64,000 nt of DNA from an uncultured Cyclobacteriaceae bacterium (lineage in GTDB: Bacteria; Bacteroidota; Bacteroidia; Cytophagales; Cyclobacteriaceae): contig CALSPM010000002.1 of NCBI GenBank assembly GCA_943788235.1, positions 405,983-469,982 on the forward strand, given 5' to 3'. The translations under genes and the position numbers were made by a program. A model generated the notes under the pieces. It was not told where the DNA came from and did not search any database. It saw only the letters and a list, made by a program, of their open reading frames with translations. This document shows, in pieces, positions 55,700 to 64,000 of the stretch; the stretch's first letter is position 1; each line of letters opens with the position of its first letter.

Positions 55700-56230
55700 T
55701 TATGTTTTTTGACTTCTTATTTTACTGAGGGCTTCAGGAGTGATTCCTAAATAAGAGGCGATCATATATTGTGGGATTCGATTGGGCAAATATGGATAAT
55801 CCTTGAGAAATAATGCGTACCGTTCACTAGCAGTGGCACTCATAAGCATCAGTACCCTCCGTTGTAATAAACCAACCCTTCTACCCAGTAAATGCAAATT
55901 TTTTTTGAGTTGATCATGACTTAACTGATCTTGATCTAAGTGATCTATTTTTAATTTTATCAATTCCGTATCCTCTAAACAATCTATGAATAATTCCGTG
56001 GGATGCTTATATTGATATGCCTCAATATCTCCAATAATCCACTCCTCCGGCGCAAACATAAACACATGCTGTTTGCCTTTACTGTCAATCGTATAACTTC
56101 TTACCAGTCCTTTTTTGATATAAAAAGCCTTCAAATGTACTTCTCCTTTATTTTGAAGAATGGTTCCCTTTTTAAAGAACTTTATCTGGGTGTTGGGATC
56201 TTGCAAAGGTAAGGACGGAGATGGAGACAT
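55700..56230 (-). CDS. Crp/Fnr-family transcriptional regulator
   Basis: 176 residues, short for the family. Residues 15-115 are a cNMP-type beta-roll (FFKKGTILQNKGEVHLKAFY, EWIIGDIEAY), with no canonical cAMP-binding Arg visible. The C-terminus is a trimmed winged HTH ending IASYLGITPEALSKIRSQ, typical of the many short Bacteroidota Crp-like regulators. Likely targets are the adjacent SnoaL-like and DoxX genes (inference from proximity). Confidence 0.88.
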   Translation of the reverse strand: MSPSPSLPLQDPNTQIKFFKKGTILQNKGEVHLKAFYIKKGLVRSYTIDSKGKQHVFMFAPEEWIIGDIEAYQYKHPTELFIDCLEDTELIKLKIDHLDQDQLSHDQLKKNLHLLGRRVGLLQRRVLMLMSATASERYALFLKDYPYLPNRIPQYMIASYLGITPEALSKIRSQKT

Positions 56231-56379
56231 ATCAGATCATTTAAATCTATGGAAGAAGAACGCGATCTTTTCTAAACCGCTTTTACATTTATCCATTTAC
56301 GTTGATCCTGATGAGTTTTTCAACATTTAAAAAGTAGCCTGTTCAAAAGGCGCTAAGATTAGCGTCAAAAAGCCAGTTT

Positions 56380-56787
56380 TTAATTGATTTTATCATCGAT
56401 AGAATGTTTACCCCCACCCATAAACATCAAAACTAAAAATACGGCTAAAAACATCAATGGCTTTTCTTGCTTGGAGAAAGGATCGGCACCATGACGAATA
56501 AAAGCCGCAACAAACATGGTAAAAGACAACAAAAAAGCATTTATTCGCGTCCAAAAACCAAATATTAAGCCAATAGCTGCAAAAAACTCTGCCAATACGA
56601 CCAATACAAATGACAGTTCTGAGCCAATGCCTAAAGGATCTGAAAACTTTAAATTGCCGTCCAATAATCTTAAAAACTTACCATAACCATGCGTGAGCAT
56701 CATGCCCCCTATAGTCATCCTCAGAAATAGTATGCCAAAATTTACGGTACCGGGTCGCAGTTGAGCATTCATTAATTTTTTAAACAT
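56380..56787 (-). CDS. DoxX-family membrane protein
   Basis: 135 residues with four hydrophobic segments. The family pattern ILFLRMTIGGMMLTHGYGKF, then LVVLAEFFAAIGLIFGFWTR, INAFLLSFTMFVAAFIRHG and LFLVLMFMGGGKHSIDDKI is clear. DoxX proteins occur near thiol and oxidative-stress genes, but their role is not firmly known. It is upstream of the Crp-like gene on the same strand. Confidence 0.9.
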   Translation of the reverse strand: MFKKLMNAQLRPGTVNFGILFLRMTIGGMMLTHGYGKFLRLLDGNLKFSDPLGIGSELSFVLVVLAEFFAAIGLIFGFWTRINAFLLSFTMFVAAFIRHGADPFSKQEKPLMFLAVFLVLMFMGGGKHSIDDKIN

Positions 56788-56914
56788 ATCTTATTTTGTT
56801 TTTTTAAAAAGTTAGTAAAATTGAATCAATAAAATTCGCAAATTAAAATTTATAAAGAATTAACCTAGATTAATTTATAGATGGAAAATCAGATCTCTTT
56901 TAGGTATTATCAAA

Positions 56915-58060
56915 TCAGCTAAATTTCAATATCAATTTTTGAATCAATTCAACGCCTCTTTTTAATTGAGCCTTACTTACAAACTCATTAGCTCTATGTG
57001 CTTGGGCGATATCACCAGGTCCGCATATTATGGAGGGAAATCCACCTTTTTCAAATTGACCTGCCTCTGCAGCATAAGAAACAGTATCAAATTGACCGGC
57101 TTCCGTTAATTCTTTGATGAGTTGTGCAATCTCTTGATCTTCCTTAGTGTCCAAAGCGGGGACCTCTGGATGATCATTAATGGTCTCTATCACAAAATCC
57201 GGGAAAATTATTCTTAATTCCTTCTCACGAGTCCTACAATGCGCATCAAATGCTTCAAGTATTTGAGGAATACTATCTTGCGGTATACATCGGATATCCC
57301 ATTTAAATGAACATCGATCTGCAATGACATTAGGTGCTATGCCCCCATGAAGAGTGCCTACATGGATGGAAGTATGGGGTGGATCAAAGCGGGCATCCGA
57401 ACTTTGATCAGCCAATTGATTCATTTTTTCTTCTAACCAGATGATCAATCTTGAAGCTTCATGAATAGCACTGACTTCTTGTCTGATCCGACTGCTGTGT
57501 CCAGCAGATCCATTGACAGTAGTTTCCTGGACACAAATTCCCTTTTGACCTACGATCGGAATAAGCATAGAAGGCTCTCCTATCCATGCATAGGCGGGTT
57601 TTTCGTCATAATGTGACGCGATGGCTTCAATCAAATCAGGCGCTCCCAAGCATCCAATTTCCTCATCGTAAGAAAAAGCAAAATAAATCGGTTTTTTTAA
57701 ATGCGCATTGACCATCATCGGGGCTGCGGTCATGATGCAAGCCAAAAAAGCTTTCATATCGCAAGAGCCGCGGCCATAAAGCTTGTCTCCGATTTCAGTC
57801 AATACAAAGGGATCTGTATCCCAATTTTGACCTGCCACGGGTACAACATCGGTATGGCCAGAAAGAATAATTCCCCCATCTACCGCCGGACCAATCCTAC
57901 AATGTAAGGACGATTTATTACCTTCCTCATTATATACTCGAAAAGAAGTTATACCCAATTCGGTAAGATAGAATTCGATCCATGACAGAATGGAAAGATT
58001 TGATTCACCTCCTAAAACAGGAAAAGAGACTAATTTTGCTAATATTTGTTCTACATTCAT
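56915..58060 (-). CDS. argE: Acetylornithine deacetylase (M20 family)
   Basis: 381 residues of the M20 metallopeptidase family, ArgE branch. Zinc and active-site regions: LSGHTDVVPVAGQNWDTDPF, YGRGSCDMKAFLACIM, YDEEIGCLGAPDLI, and the dimerisation-domain ends CGPGDIAQAHRANEFVS. It removes the acetyl group from N-acetylornithine or related N-acyl amino acids. It is 7 bp behind a YfcC-type carrier rather than next to other arg genes, so a catabolic or salvage role is also possible. Confidence 0.88.
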   Translation of the reverse strand: MNVEQILAKLVSFPVLGGESNLSILSWIEFYLTELGITSFRVYNEEGNKSSLHCRIGPAVDGGIILSGHTDVVPVAGQNWDTDPFVLTEIGDKLYGRGSCDMKAFLACIMTAAPMMVNAHLKKPIYFAFSYDEEIGCLGAPDLIEAIASHYDEKPAYAWIGEPSMLIPIVGQKGICVQETTVNGSAGHSSRIRQEVSAIHEASRLIIWLEEKMNQLADQSSDARFDPPHTSIHVGTLHGGIAPNVIADRCSFKWDIRCIPQDSIPQILEAFDAHCRTREKELRIIFPDFVIETINDHPEVPALDTKEDQEIAQLIKELTEAGQFDTVSYAAEAGQFEKGGFPSIICGPGDIAQAHRANEFVSKAQLKRGVELIQKLILKFS

Positions 58061-58067
58061 AATTACA

Positions 58068-59465
58068 TTAAAAAGGCCCCCAATTGATGGCTACACTGAC
58101 TAACAAATACAACCAACTTATTAATAAAATAACACCCATTACTGGTAGTATAAACTTTAGCCAACGGTCAAAAGTAACTCTACAAAGGGACAGCATGGCA
58201 ATCAGTCCACCTAATGCGGGATTCATGAGATTTGAAACGCCATCCCCAACCTGAAAGGCAAGTATAGTCGTTTGCCTTGTCAAGCCTAACAGCTCTCCGG
58301 TTGGTATCATGATAGGCAAGGTGGCTAGGGCTTGACCACTACCTGAAGGTATGGCAAAGTTAATCAATAATTGCGCCAATGACATGCCGAGGGCTGATCC
58401 ATAGATGGAGAGACCGTTTAAGGATTGCGCCAACTCATAGGCAATGGTATCTCCAATATTGGCTTCCTCTAAAATCACTTTAATAGTTGCAGCAAAGCCG
58501 ACCATAAACGCTCCCGGCGCGACTAAACTGATGGATTGAAAACTAGTTTCACCAATGGTCTTACTACTCATACCTGAGGTCCAACCAACAATGATAGAAA
58601 TCATTAAAAAAATCGCAGAAATTTGATTTAAATACCAATGCCATTGAAATACTCCAAATAGCATGAACACTAAACCTGATAAGAAAATAAATAATATAAG
58701 TAAATCCTTGTTTTGTAAACGATAGGTTGACAAATCTTTAGTGAGACCAAATCCACTTTGATCAACTCCTTGAGTAAGGCTTCGCTTTGGATTTTTGATG
58801 ATTTTTTTAAAATAATGAAGATTAAAATAGGCCAAAACCGTCAGCGCTGAAAAGCACAACATGCTTCTCATTAATGCTCCTGAAAACATAGGTAGTTCTG
58901 CTATCTTGTGTCCTGTTCCGACCGTATAAGGATTAATTGGAGACAAGCCAAATCCAACAGTAACGCCACCAACAGCAATCGCAGCAGCCAACATCAAATC
59001 TCCTCCCAACGCCAAGCTGATTGTTGCCGCAATTGGAATCATGGCTATATTATTCTCATAACCTACCATCACACCTAATAATCCAAAAAGATAGGTCAGT
59101 ACGACTACAATTATTAGTCTACGTTTCAAGCCCAGCTTAAAAATGAGTGTACCAACCACATTTTCGATCATTTTAGACTTTTCTAAAATGCCGAACATGA
59201 TACCGCTGGCCATCACGACCCAAATCACTTCTATCGCCACGCCAAAACCCTTCGGCATCGCAATGAACATATCCATTAAACCGAGAGGTTGCTCAGCGAT
59301 CAAGCGATAAGTACCGGCCATCACTCTAAGCCTACCATCGATCAAAACACGATCAAAAGTTCCAGCTGGTATAATATGGGTAGCCAACGTGGCTAAAACA
59401 ATGATAAAAAAAAGTAATACAATGGAATGAGGAAATTCTTTTAAAAAAGAAGGTTTGAAATTCAA
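58068..59465 (-). CDS. YfcC-family amino-acid/dicarboxylate carrier
   Basis: 465 residues with about twelve transmembrane segments. The family signature is AGTFDRVLIDGRLRVMAGTY followed by FIAMPKGFGVAIEVIWVVMA, then FGLSPINPYTVGTGHKIAEL and PSGSGQALATLPIMIPTGEL. YfcC proteins belong to the C4-dicarboxylate/basic-amino-acid (DcuC/ArsB-like) carriers and are often linked with arginine-type metabolism. The start is a TTG at 59465, the only start near the family N-terminus. It is translated in series with argE (7 bp) and lies 11 bp after the TolC-like gene. Confidence 0.85.
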   Translation of the reverse strand: MNFKPSFLKEFPHSIVLLFFIIVLATLATHIIPAGTFDRVLIDGRLRVMAGTYRLIAEQPLGLMDMFIAMPKGFGVAIEVIWVVMASGIMFGILEKSKMIENVVGTLIFKLGLKRRLIIVVVLTYLFGLLGVMVGYENNIAMIPIAATISLALGGDLMLAAAIAVGGVTVGFGLSPINPYTVGTGHKIAELPMFSGALMRSMLCFSALTVLAYFNLHYFKKIIKNPKRSLTQGVDQSGFGLTKDLSTYRLQNKDLLILFIFLSGLVFMLFGVFQWHWYLNQISAIFLMISIIVGWTSGMSSKTIGETSFQSISLVAPGAFMVGFAATIKVILEEANIGDTIAYELAQSLNGLSIYGSALGMSLAQLLINFAIPSGSGQALATLPIMIPTGELLGLTRQTTILAFQVGDGVSNLMNPALGGLIAMLSLCRVTFDRWLKFILPVMGVILLISWLYLLVSVAINWGPF

Positions 59466-59476
59466 AGAATTGAAAT

Positions 59477-60687
59477 TTAATTAAATGTAAATGGATTTAA
59501 TTCCTTCGAAAGATAATTAAGATAAGGTTCTGCTCCAAGTATTCCTTTTTTTTCTAATATTTCAATGTATAGCAAGAGTATTTTTATGTACGTCTTGTGC
59601 AATGAATTCTTTACAGAGGTCATGTATTTACTCAAAGCTAGAAATCCATCAATCCCATCTACTCCACCCGCTGCCAAATTTGATAATTCTTGCTCCTTTT
59701 GCAGAAGCATTTCATAACGAAACACTAAATCATTAAATTGCTTCATTCTTTGAAGGTCTATCAGACGTTTATTTCTTCTAAATGTCTCAATTCATTGGCC
59801 GTACCTATTAAACTAAGTTCTTCTCTTTTCAGTTTAGGTTTGTCCTCGTTAAATAGGGGTATTGTTATTCCGATCCGATAGTCCATTTGATTTTTAATGC
59901 CCACTCCTCCATCTATATCATAACCTGCCTGAACAAATCCAATATTCCAACTTTCAGCATAATCTATATTGAGCTTTAATCGATCTAAATTGAGCTTTTC
60001 CGAAGCCAAATCCACCTCTAAAAAGAAAGATTCATTACTATGAAGGTTTATTGTACTTTTGATTTCATCAAGAGTTACTAATTCAAACTCATCCCAGTCT
60101 ATATTTAAGAAAAGAGAATCATTGATCATGAGTTCACTGTTTTTAGCATGAATTAAGGCTTCAAAATCAGCCTGTTTTAGTCCTAGTTCTAATAATGTCT
60201 GATCTAGTTTGATCCAATCATTCAAAGCAAGAACTCCTTTTTGAGCTAATTCAAAAGCCTTTATTTGATTTTTTTCCTCTTGCAACAAAGATAGAGTCGT
60301 GACCAGATCGAAGTTGTTGATGAGGCCGTTATATTTTTCCGACAATATCTCATTGAGTAAATGATCTCTAGTTTTTAACAGATAATCCTCTTTAGCGACA
60401 TTAAAAACATTATTAGCGGTACGTTCCTTTGGATTTAAAATGCCCAAACGCAGGGAGAAATTATCAGGAGATGAGTCGAAATTATTACCCCTGACACGCA
60501 ATTCTAATTCTCTTAAAGCAGGCGATTTGAATGAGTTAGAGTAATAATATGATAATTGTTGATTGATGGATGACAAGCGAGTATCATTGACCGCTTGTTG
60601 AAGCACTTGGTCAACGCGGGATTGTGCCAAAACCAACCCACTTGAGAAAAATAATAGAACGGCAAAACCGATCCTATTCAATGCCAT
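59477..60687 (-). CDS. TolC-like outer-membrane efflux protein, one frameshift
   Basis: From the ATG at 60687 a signal peptide (LNRIGFAVLLFFSSGLVLAQ) leads into a helical protein with paired coiled coils (SRVDQVLQQAVNDTRLSSIN; FELAQKGVLALNDWIKLDQT). The frame stops at 59761, but the next frame continues NKRLIDLQRMKQFNDLVFRY and GVDGIDGFLALSKYMTSVKN to 59477. Adding one A to the AAA near 59773 joins them into about 403 residues, a normal TolC-like length. A start at 60717 is also in frame. The gene overlaps the adaptor gene by 14 bp. It is less conserved than typical TolC, so the call rests on fold pattern and context. Confidence 0.75.
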
Positions 60688-61684
60688 CGGATATATAGAC
60701 ATAAACCTTTTCACCATTCAGAAATTGATTATTTTCTGATATTTTAACGAATATCTCCTGACCATATGAATTCACTCCATTGATGACATTCAATTTTTGG
60801 GGAAAGGACGTAATTCTCGATCCAATCTCAATGATCTCTCCAGAAATTCTATACATACGATTCGTAGATTCCACTTGAACTTTAGCCCCCACATTAATTC
60901 CGACAATACCTCGTTCATTAATAAAAGCTTTAATTAAAGTAGGATTAAGGCTATAGATGGATAAAATAGACTGATAAGGTGGAACCAACTCGTTAAGTTG
61001 TACATTGAGATTACCGATATTCCCCGTCTGATCAGCATATTGAATAAGATCAGCTGATTCGTCTTCCAACTTTAGCAAATTGTTTTTGAGAATTTTTATT
61101 TTCCCTTTGATTAAGCTGGTATCTTGAATAAATCTTGAAGCCATTTGGATCATTCTCACCTCCATTTGTTTAGATTGATTAACCATCTCTTTTTTTAAAA
61201 AGAAGATTCTGGCTAACTTGATAGAATCTACCTGAGCATTGATTTTGCCATCAAAAACAGCCTTTAATCTTATTGAATTCTGATCTTGGATTCTTTGTTC
61301 AAACATCAATTCATTAAGCTCATTTTCCATTGTCAAGATCTTAAAAGAAGTCTCAGACTTCAATATTTCTTGTTCAAGCTGATAATGATTGTTCAGTCCA
61401 ACTTCTTGTATATTAAGACTGCTCAATTCGCTATTTTTTTTATAAATATCGGCTTCTAAATTAGTGCTTTCTGCAACAAAAAGTTTGTCACCTTTTTTAA
61501 CTTCCTGGCCTGGAACTACATAAATGGCTTTGATACGAATAGGCTTTTGATAACTGATGACCGTAACTTGGTTTTCTACCTGAGCAACCATCGCTTTGCT
61601 CTTATCCTTATAATGAAATCCAAGATAGACCAATGAGACCATTATCATTAGCCATGTAAATACAAATAGTTTAGACCTGATCAC
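60674..61684 (-). CDS. HlyD-type periplasmic adaptor protein
   Basis: 336 residues. One N-terminal membrane segment (FVFTWLMIMVSLVYLGFHY), then a lipoyl-like half (KAIYVVPGQEVKKGDKLFVA), a long coiled-coil hairpin (residues about 80-230) and a beta-barrel half (IVGINVGAKVQVESTNRMYR). Adaptors of this type join an inner-membrane partner to an outer-membrane channel. Its start overlaps the end of the DUF4956 gene by 4 bp (ATGA type). No ABC or RND pump is present; DUF4956 is the only inner-membrane protein in the unit. Confidence 0.85.
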   Translation of the reverse strand: MIRSKLFVFTWLMIMVSLVYLGFHYKDKSKAMVAQVENQVTVISYQKPIRIKAIYVVPGQEVKKGDKLFVAESTNLEADIYKKNSELSSLNIQEVGLNNHYQLEQEILKSETSFKILTMENELNELMFEQRIQDQNSIRLKAVFDGKINAQVDSIKLARIFFLKKEMVNQSKQMEVRMIQMASRFIQDTSLIKGKIKILKNNLLKLEDESADLIQYADQTGNIGNLNVQLNELVPPYQSILSIYSLNPTLIKAFINERGIVGINVGAKVQVESTNRMYRISGEIIEIGSRITSFPQKLNVINGVNSYGQEIFVKISENNQFLNGEKVYVYISDGIE

Positions 61685-62355
61685 AATTGAGCATTTATTT
61701 TTTTCCTTACCACTTTAAGTTCTTTTAACCCTGTTATAGTGGTAAGTTGATTGAAAACATCTTTTTCTAAAATTTCTGATTTTGTCAATAAGTGATATTC
61801 ATTTTTAAAACTTCCATCAGATAGTTTTCGCTGTGAGACGATATTGATTTCAAACGTATGCGTTAAATATTCTTGCAACGAAAACGTAATAGGGTTCTCA
61901 TGGGAAATGATTACCTCAAATAAGATGTTTTCTGACTTGGCATATCTAGAAAATCGCAACATAAGGGCAACCAAACAAAATAAAATCGTACCACTGACAC
62001 TCACAGCATAGCCATAGACTCCCGTTGTGATCCCTACGGAGATGCCTGCAAACATGAAAATAATATTTCTGGGATCTGATACCAAAGTTCTGAATCTAAT
62101 GATCGCCACGGCCCCTATGATTCCAAAACCAACGGCTAGGTTATTGCCCACAGACATGATAATCATGGAAGTTACAATCGAACTTAAGACAATTGCCTGG
62201 AAGAAGTAATTAGGGAAGTGTGGGCCCTGAAATGTAAAATGAAAAGTCAATGCAATGGCTGAGCTCAGCGTGAACGCGAGCAACAACGAAAAGATGGCCA
62301 CCTCTAAGGAAGGAAAATCGTAATAATTTACCCCTTCTAAAAAACTTTCAAGCAT
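61681..62355 (-). CDS. DUF4956 membrane protein
   Basis: 224 residues. Four hydrophobic segments in the first 130 residues, including VGFGIIGAVAIIRFRTLVSD, the signature of DUF4956, and FMFAGISVGITTGVYGYAVS. The C-terminal 90 residues are a soluble alpha-beta domain (SENILFEVIISHENPITFSL; NQLTTITGLKELKVVRKKIN). Elsewhere in bacteria DUF4956 often sits beside VTC-type polyphosphate polymerase or CotH-like genes; neither is present here. It is the first gene of a five-gene minus-strand unit with an adaptor, a TolC-like protein, a YfcC carrier and ArgE. Confidence 0.85.
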   Translation of the reverse strand: MLESFLEGVNYYDFPSLEVAIFSLLLAFTLSSAIALTFHFTFQGPHFPNYFFQAIVLSSIVTSMIIMSVGNNLAVGFGIIGAVAIIRFRTLVSDPRNIIFMFAGISVGITTGVYGYAVSVSGTILFCLVALMLRFSRYAKSENILFEVIISHENPITFSLQEYLTHTFEINIVSQRKLSDGSFKNEYHLLTKSEILEKDVFNQLTTITGLKELKVVRKKINAQL

Positions 62356-62650
62356 AATTGCAATAATTGATTCACAAAAAAAATCATAATTTAATGAAAG
62401 AACTAGCCATTAGGACATTTTAATTTAATAATAAGTTAATGTAAATGGCAAAGGAAAGGCTCTTGCTCAATTGGGGGCCAACTGATCCTTGATGGTATAT
62501 TTAAATTAATCACTAACCCTTTTTTATTATATAGCCATCAGCATCAACAGGTAGGATCATCTATTTTTATTATCCAATAAATCAACTTGTGTGAATCATT
62601 TATTCCCGTTACATTTAAAGCATAATTAAGATTTTTAGAAAGATAAAAAC

Positions 62651-63259
62651 ATGAGATACAAATATCTTAAATTCTTTTTCCTTTTGAGCTTTACTGTGGA
62701 AGTTACTGCACAAACTTTTGATTTATTTAATACTGAAAACTTGGAGGGCTGGACTGTATATGGAACTGAAAAATGGTATGTGGATGAGGGCGAATTGATT
62801 TGCGAAAGCGGATCAGATCAAAATTATGGTTATTTAGCTACCAATAAATATTATGATAACTTCGAATTGGTCTTGGAATTTAAGCAAGAAGCCAATGGTA
62901 ATAGTGGCGTATTTTTTAGATCTACTTTGGAAGGGACCAAAATTAGTGGTTGGCAAGTAGAAGTAGCCCCTGCTAATCATCCCAAAGACAAAACGGGGGG
63001 TATTTATGAATCTTATGGTCGTGGATGGCTCATCAAACCTACTGCCGAAACTGATTCAGTGCTTAAAATGGGAGAATGGAATACCTTAAAAATAGTCGCC
63101 CAAGAAGATCAAGTTTCAACCTGGCTCAACAATGTCCATATGGTATCCATTAATGATAGCCTCATTGGTAAAGGAAAGGGATCTATTGCCCTTCAAATTC
63201 ATGACGGGGGCGGAATTAAAGTCAAATGGCGAAATATTAAATTAACAGAATTAAAATAA
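62651..63259 (+). CDS. Secreted DUF1080 (3-keto-disaccharide hydrolase) protein
   Basis: 202 residues with a signal peptide (FFFLLSFTVEVTAQ). The mature part is the DUF1080 concanavalin-like beta sandwich: FDLFNTENLEGWTVYGTEKW, VDEGELICESG, DNFELVLEFKQEANGNSGVF, PTAETDSVLKMGEWNTLKIV and LQIHDGGGIKVKWRNIKL. Members bind or hydrolyse 3-keto-glycosides and are secreted in Bacteroidota. It is monocistronic. The 295 bp before it hold no other gene. Confidence 0.9.
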   Translation: MRYKYLKFFFLLSFTVEVTAQTFDLFNTENLEGWTVYGTEKWYVDEGELICESGSDQNYGYLATNKYYDNFELVLEFKQEANGNSGVFFRSTLEGTKISGWQVEVAPANHPKDKTGGIYESYGRGWLIKPTAETDSVLKMGEWNTLKIVAQEDQVSTWLNNVHMVSINDSLIGKGKGSIALQIHDGGGIKVKWRNIKLTELK

Positions 63260-63307
63260 GTAGACTCAAAATAGACGCATTATACCGCCCTTATCAAGAC
63301 AAAAAAG

Positions 63308-63315
63308 TAACTTTG
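63308..63315 (+). promoter_or_regulatory. -7 promoter box (TAACTTTG) for trhO
   Basis: Exact TAnnTTTG match 11 bp before the trhO ATG, implying a very short leader or a start at the second Met (63338). Confidence 0.4.
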
Positions 63316-63325
63316 CATAACAAAA

Positions 63326-64000
63326 ATGGCGTATGGCATGCAACTATACAATAACCTCAGTGCGCAAGAACAAGCTGCACTCATAGATCAAGCGGGTATA
63401 AATAGATTGACACTCTCTTTCTACAAATACCATAATTTAAGCAATCCTGAAACTTTGAGGAATCACTTGTATACACATTGGGAAGCCCTACATGTTTTAG
63501 GGAGAATCTTTGTAGCAAGTGAGGGTATCAATGCACAACTTTCTGTGCCCGCCCCTCAATTTCACAGCTTTAAACAGATATTAGAAGAGATCCCCTTTCT
63601 CAAAGGAATTCGATTAAATATTGCCGTTGAACAATATGACAAATCGTTTTTAAAGCTTAAAATAAAATTACGCTCAAAAATACTGGCCGATGGGCTTGAG
63701 GACCAAACTTTTGATCCTACAGATGTGGGAACGCATTTAAAGGCAGAAGCATTCAATCAAATCATATCTGAGCCAGATACGATTTTAGTAGATATGCGTA
63801 ATCATTATGAAACTGAAATAGGACATTTTGAAAATGCCCTCACTCCAGATGTAGATACTTTTCGAGATTCTCTAGAAATAATTGAAAAGGATATTGAATC
63901 TTACAAAAAAGACAAAAATATCGTCATGTATTGCACGGGTGGAATCAGATGTGAGAAGGCTAGTGCCTATTTCAAACACAAAGGATTTAAAAAATTATTT
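63326..64000 (+). CDS. trhO: tRNA uridine(34) hydroxylase TrhO, 5' part
   Basis: An open frame of 225 codons runs off the window end with no stop. Family features: LTLSFYKYHNLSNPETLRNH, IFVASEGINAQLSVP, PFLKGIRLNIAVEQYDKSFL, and the rhodanese active site MYCTGGIRCEKASAY with Cys in CTGGIRC. TrhO (YceA family) hydroxylates tRNA uridine 34 using oxygen. The ATG at 63326 fits; a second Met four codons later (63338) is also possible. About 100 residues are missing at the 3' end. Confidence 0.93.
   Translation, partial: MAYGMQLYNNLSAQEQAALIDQAGINRLTLSFYKYHNLSNPETLRNHLYTHWEALHVLGRIFVASEGINAQLSVPAPQFHSFKQILEEIPFLKGIRLNIAVEQYDKSFLKLKIKLRSKILADGLEDQTFDPTDVGTHLKAEAFNQIISEPDTILVDMRNHYETEIGHFENALTPDVDTFRDSLEIIEKDIESYKKDKNIVMYCTGGIRCEKASAYFKHKGFKKLF

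Noticed and set aside
1..64000. CRISPR arrays, rRNA or tRNA genes, transposases and prophage
   Set aside because: No regularly spaced repeats, no rRNA-like sequence, no convincing cloverleaf and no transposase, integrase or phage structural protein were recognised on reading both strands by eye; a tRNA search program could still find one that I missed.

Overview
The window is chromosomal DNA from a member of the Bacteroidota. The evidence is low-GC DNA, TAnnTTTG-type -7 promoter boxes, few Shine-Dalgarno sequences, a relic of a type IX secretion sorting domain, CarboxypepD_reg-like and DUF1080 proteins, and typical Bacteroidota forms of Smc, citrate synthase, PEP carboxylase and aconitase. 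The genus cannot be fixed from the sequence alone.

Layout. 1-5.4 kb: the end of a TPR protein, then a compact lipid or quinone-type cluster (type III polyketide synthase, UbiA-family prenyltransferase, histone-deacetylase-like amidohydrolase, FAD oxidoreductase, SAM methyltransferase and a small translationally coupled ORF). 5.8-8 kb: a SnoaL-like protein and an esterase lipoprotein. 8.8-19.7 kb: a complete one-strand myo-inositol catabolic operon (iolJ-iolB-iolC-iolD-iolA-iolE-iolG-iolG2-symporter). 20.3-22 kb: a transglutaminase-fold lipoprotein and a tiny repeat lipoprotein. 22.4-24.2 kb: a gene graveyard holding relics of an MBL-fold hydrolase, a CBM6-like/T9SS-sorted protein and a LuxR-type HTH. 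24.4-29.1 kb: yaaA, aconitase and a DAO-family oxidase. 29.1-34.9 kb: a second decayed tract (beta-lactamase relic, two small frameshifted ORFs, a secreted-protein pseudogene) surrounding a TylF-like methyltransferase and a CarboxypepD_reg protein. 35.1-45.7 kb: an amine-oxidase-like flavoprotein, two DEAD-box helicases, a double cNMP-domain/acyltransferase fusion next to an SGNH hydrolase, a transglutaminase-fold protein and a long-chain acyl-CoA synthetase. 45.7-54.8 kb: ppc, a prohibitin, gltA and smc. 54.9-62.4 kb: small stress-type genes, then a five-gene minus-strand operon (DUF4956 - HlyD-type adaptor - TolC-like protein - YfcC-type carrier - ArgE). 62.6-64 kb: a DUF1080 protein and the start of trhO.

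Two kinds of damage should be kept apart. Several otherwise intact genes (aconitase, iolD, the TolC-like gene, the FAD oxidoreductase) each carry one single-base indel, mostly in a homopolymer. Correcting it restores the expected family length. That pattern looks more like residual base-calling error than gene loss. The tracts at 22-24 kb, 29.1-30.1 kb and 34.2-34.9 kb instead carry nonsense changes, multiple shifts or missing domains, and are true relics.

The less usual systems are the PKS/UbiA/HDAC cluster, the cNMP-domain/acyltransferase fusion with its SGNH partner, and the DUF4956-adaptor-outer-membrane operon joined to an amino-acid carrier and a deacetylase.
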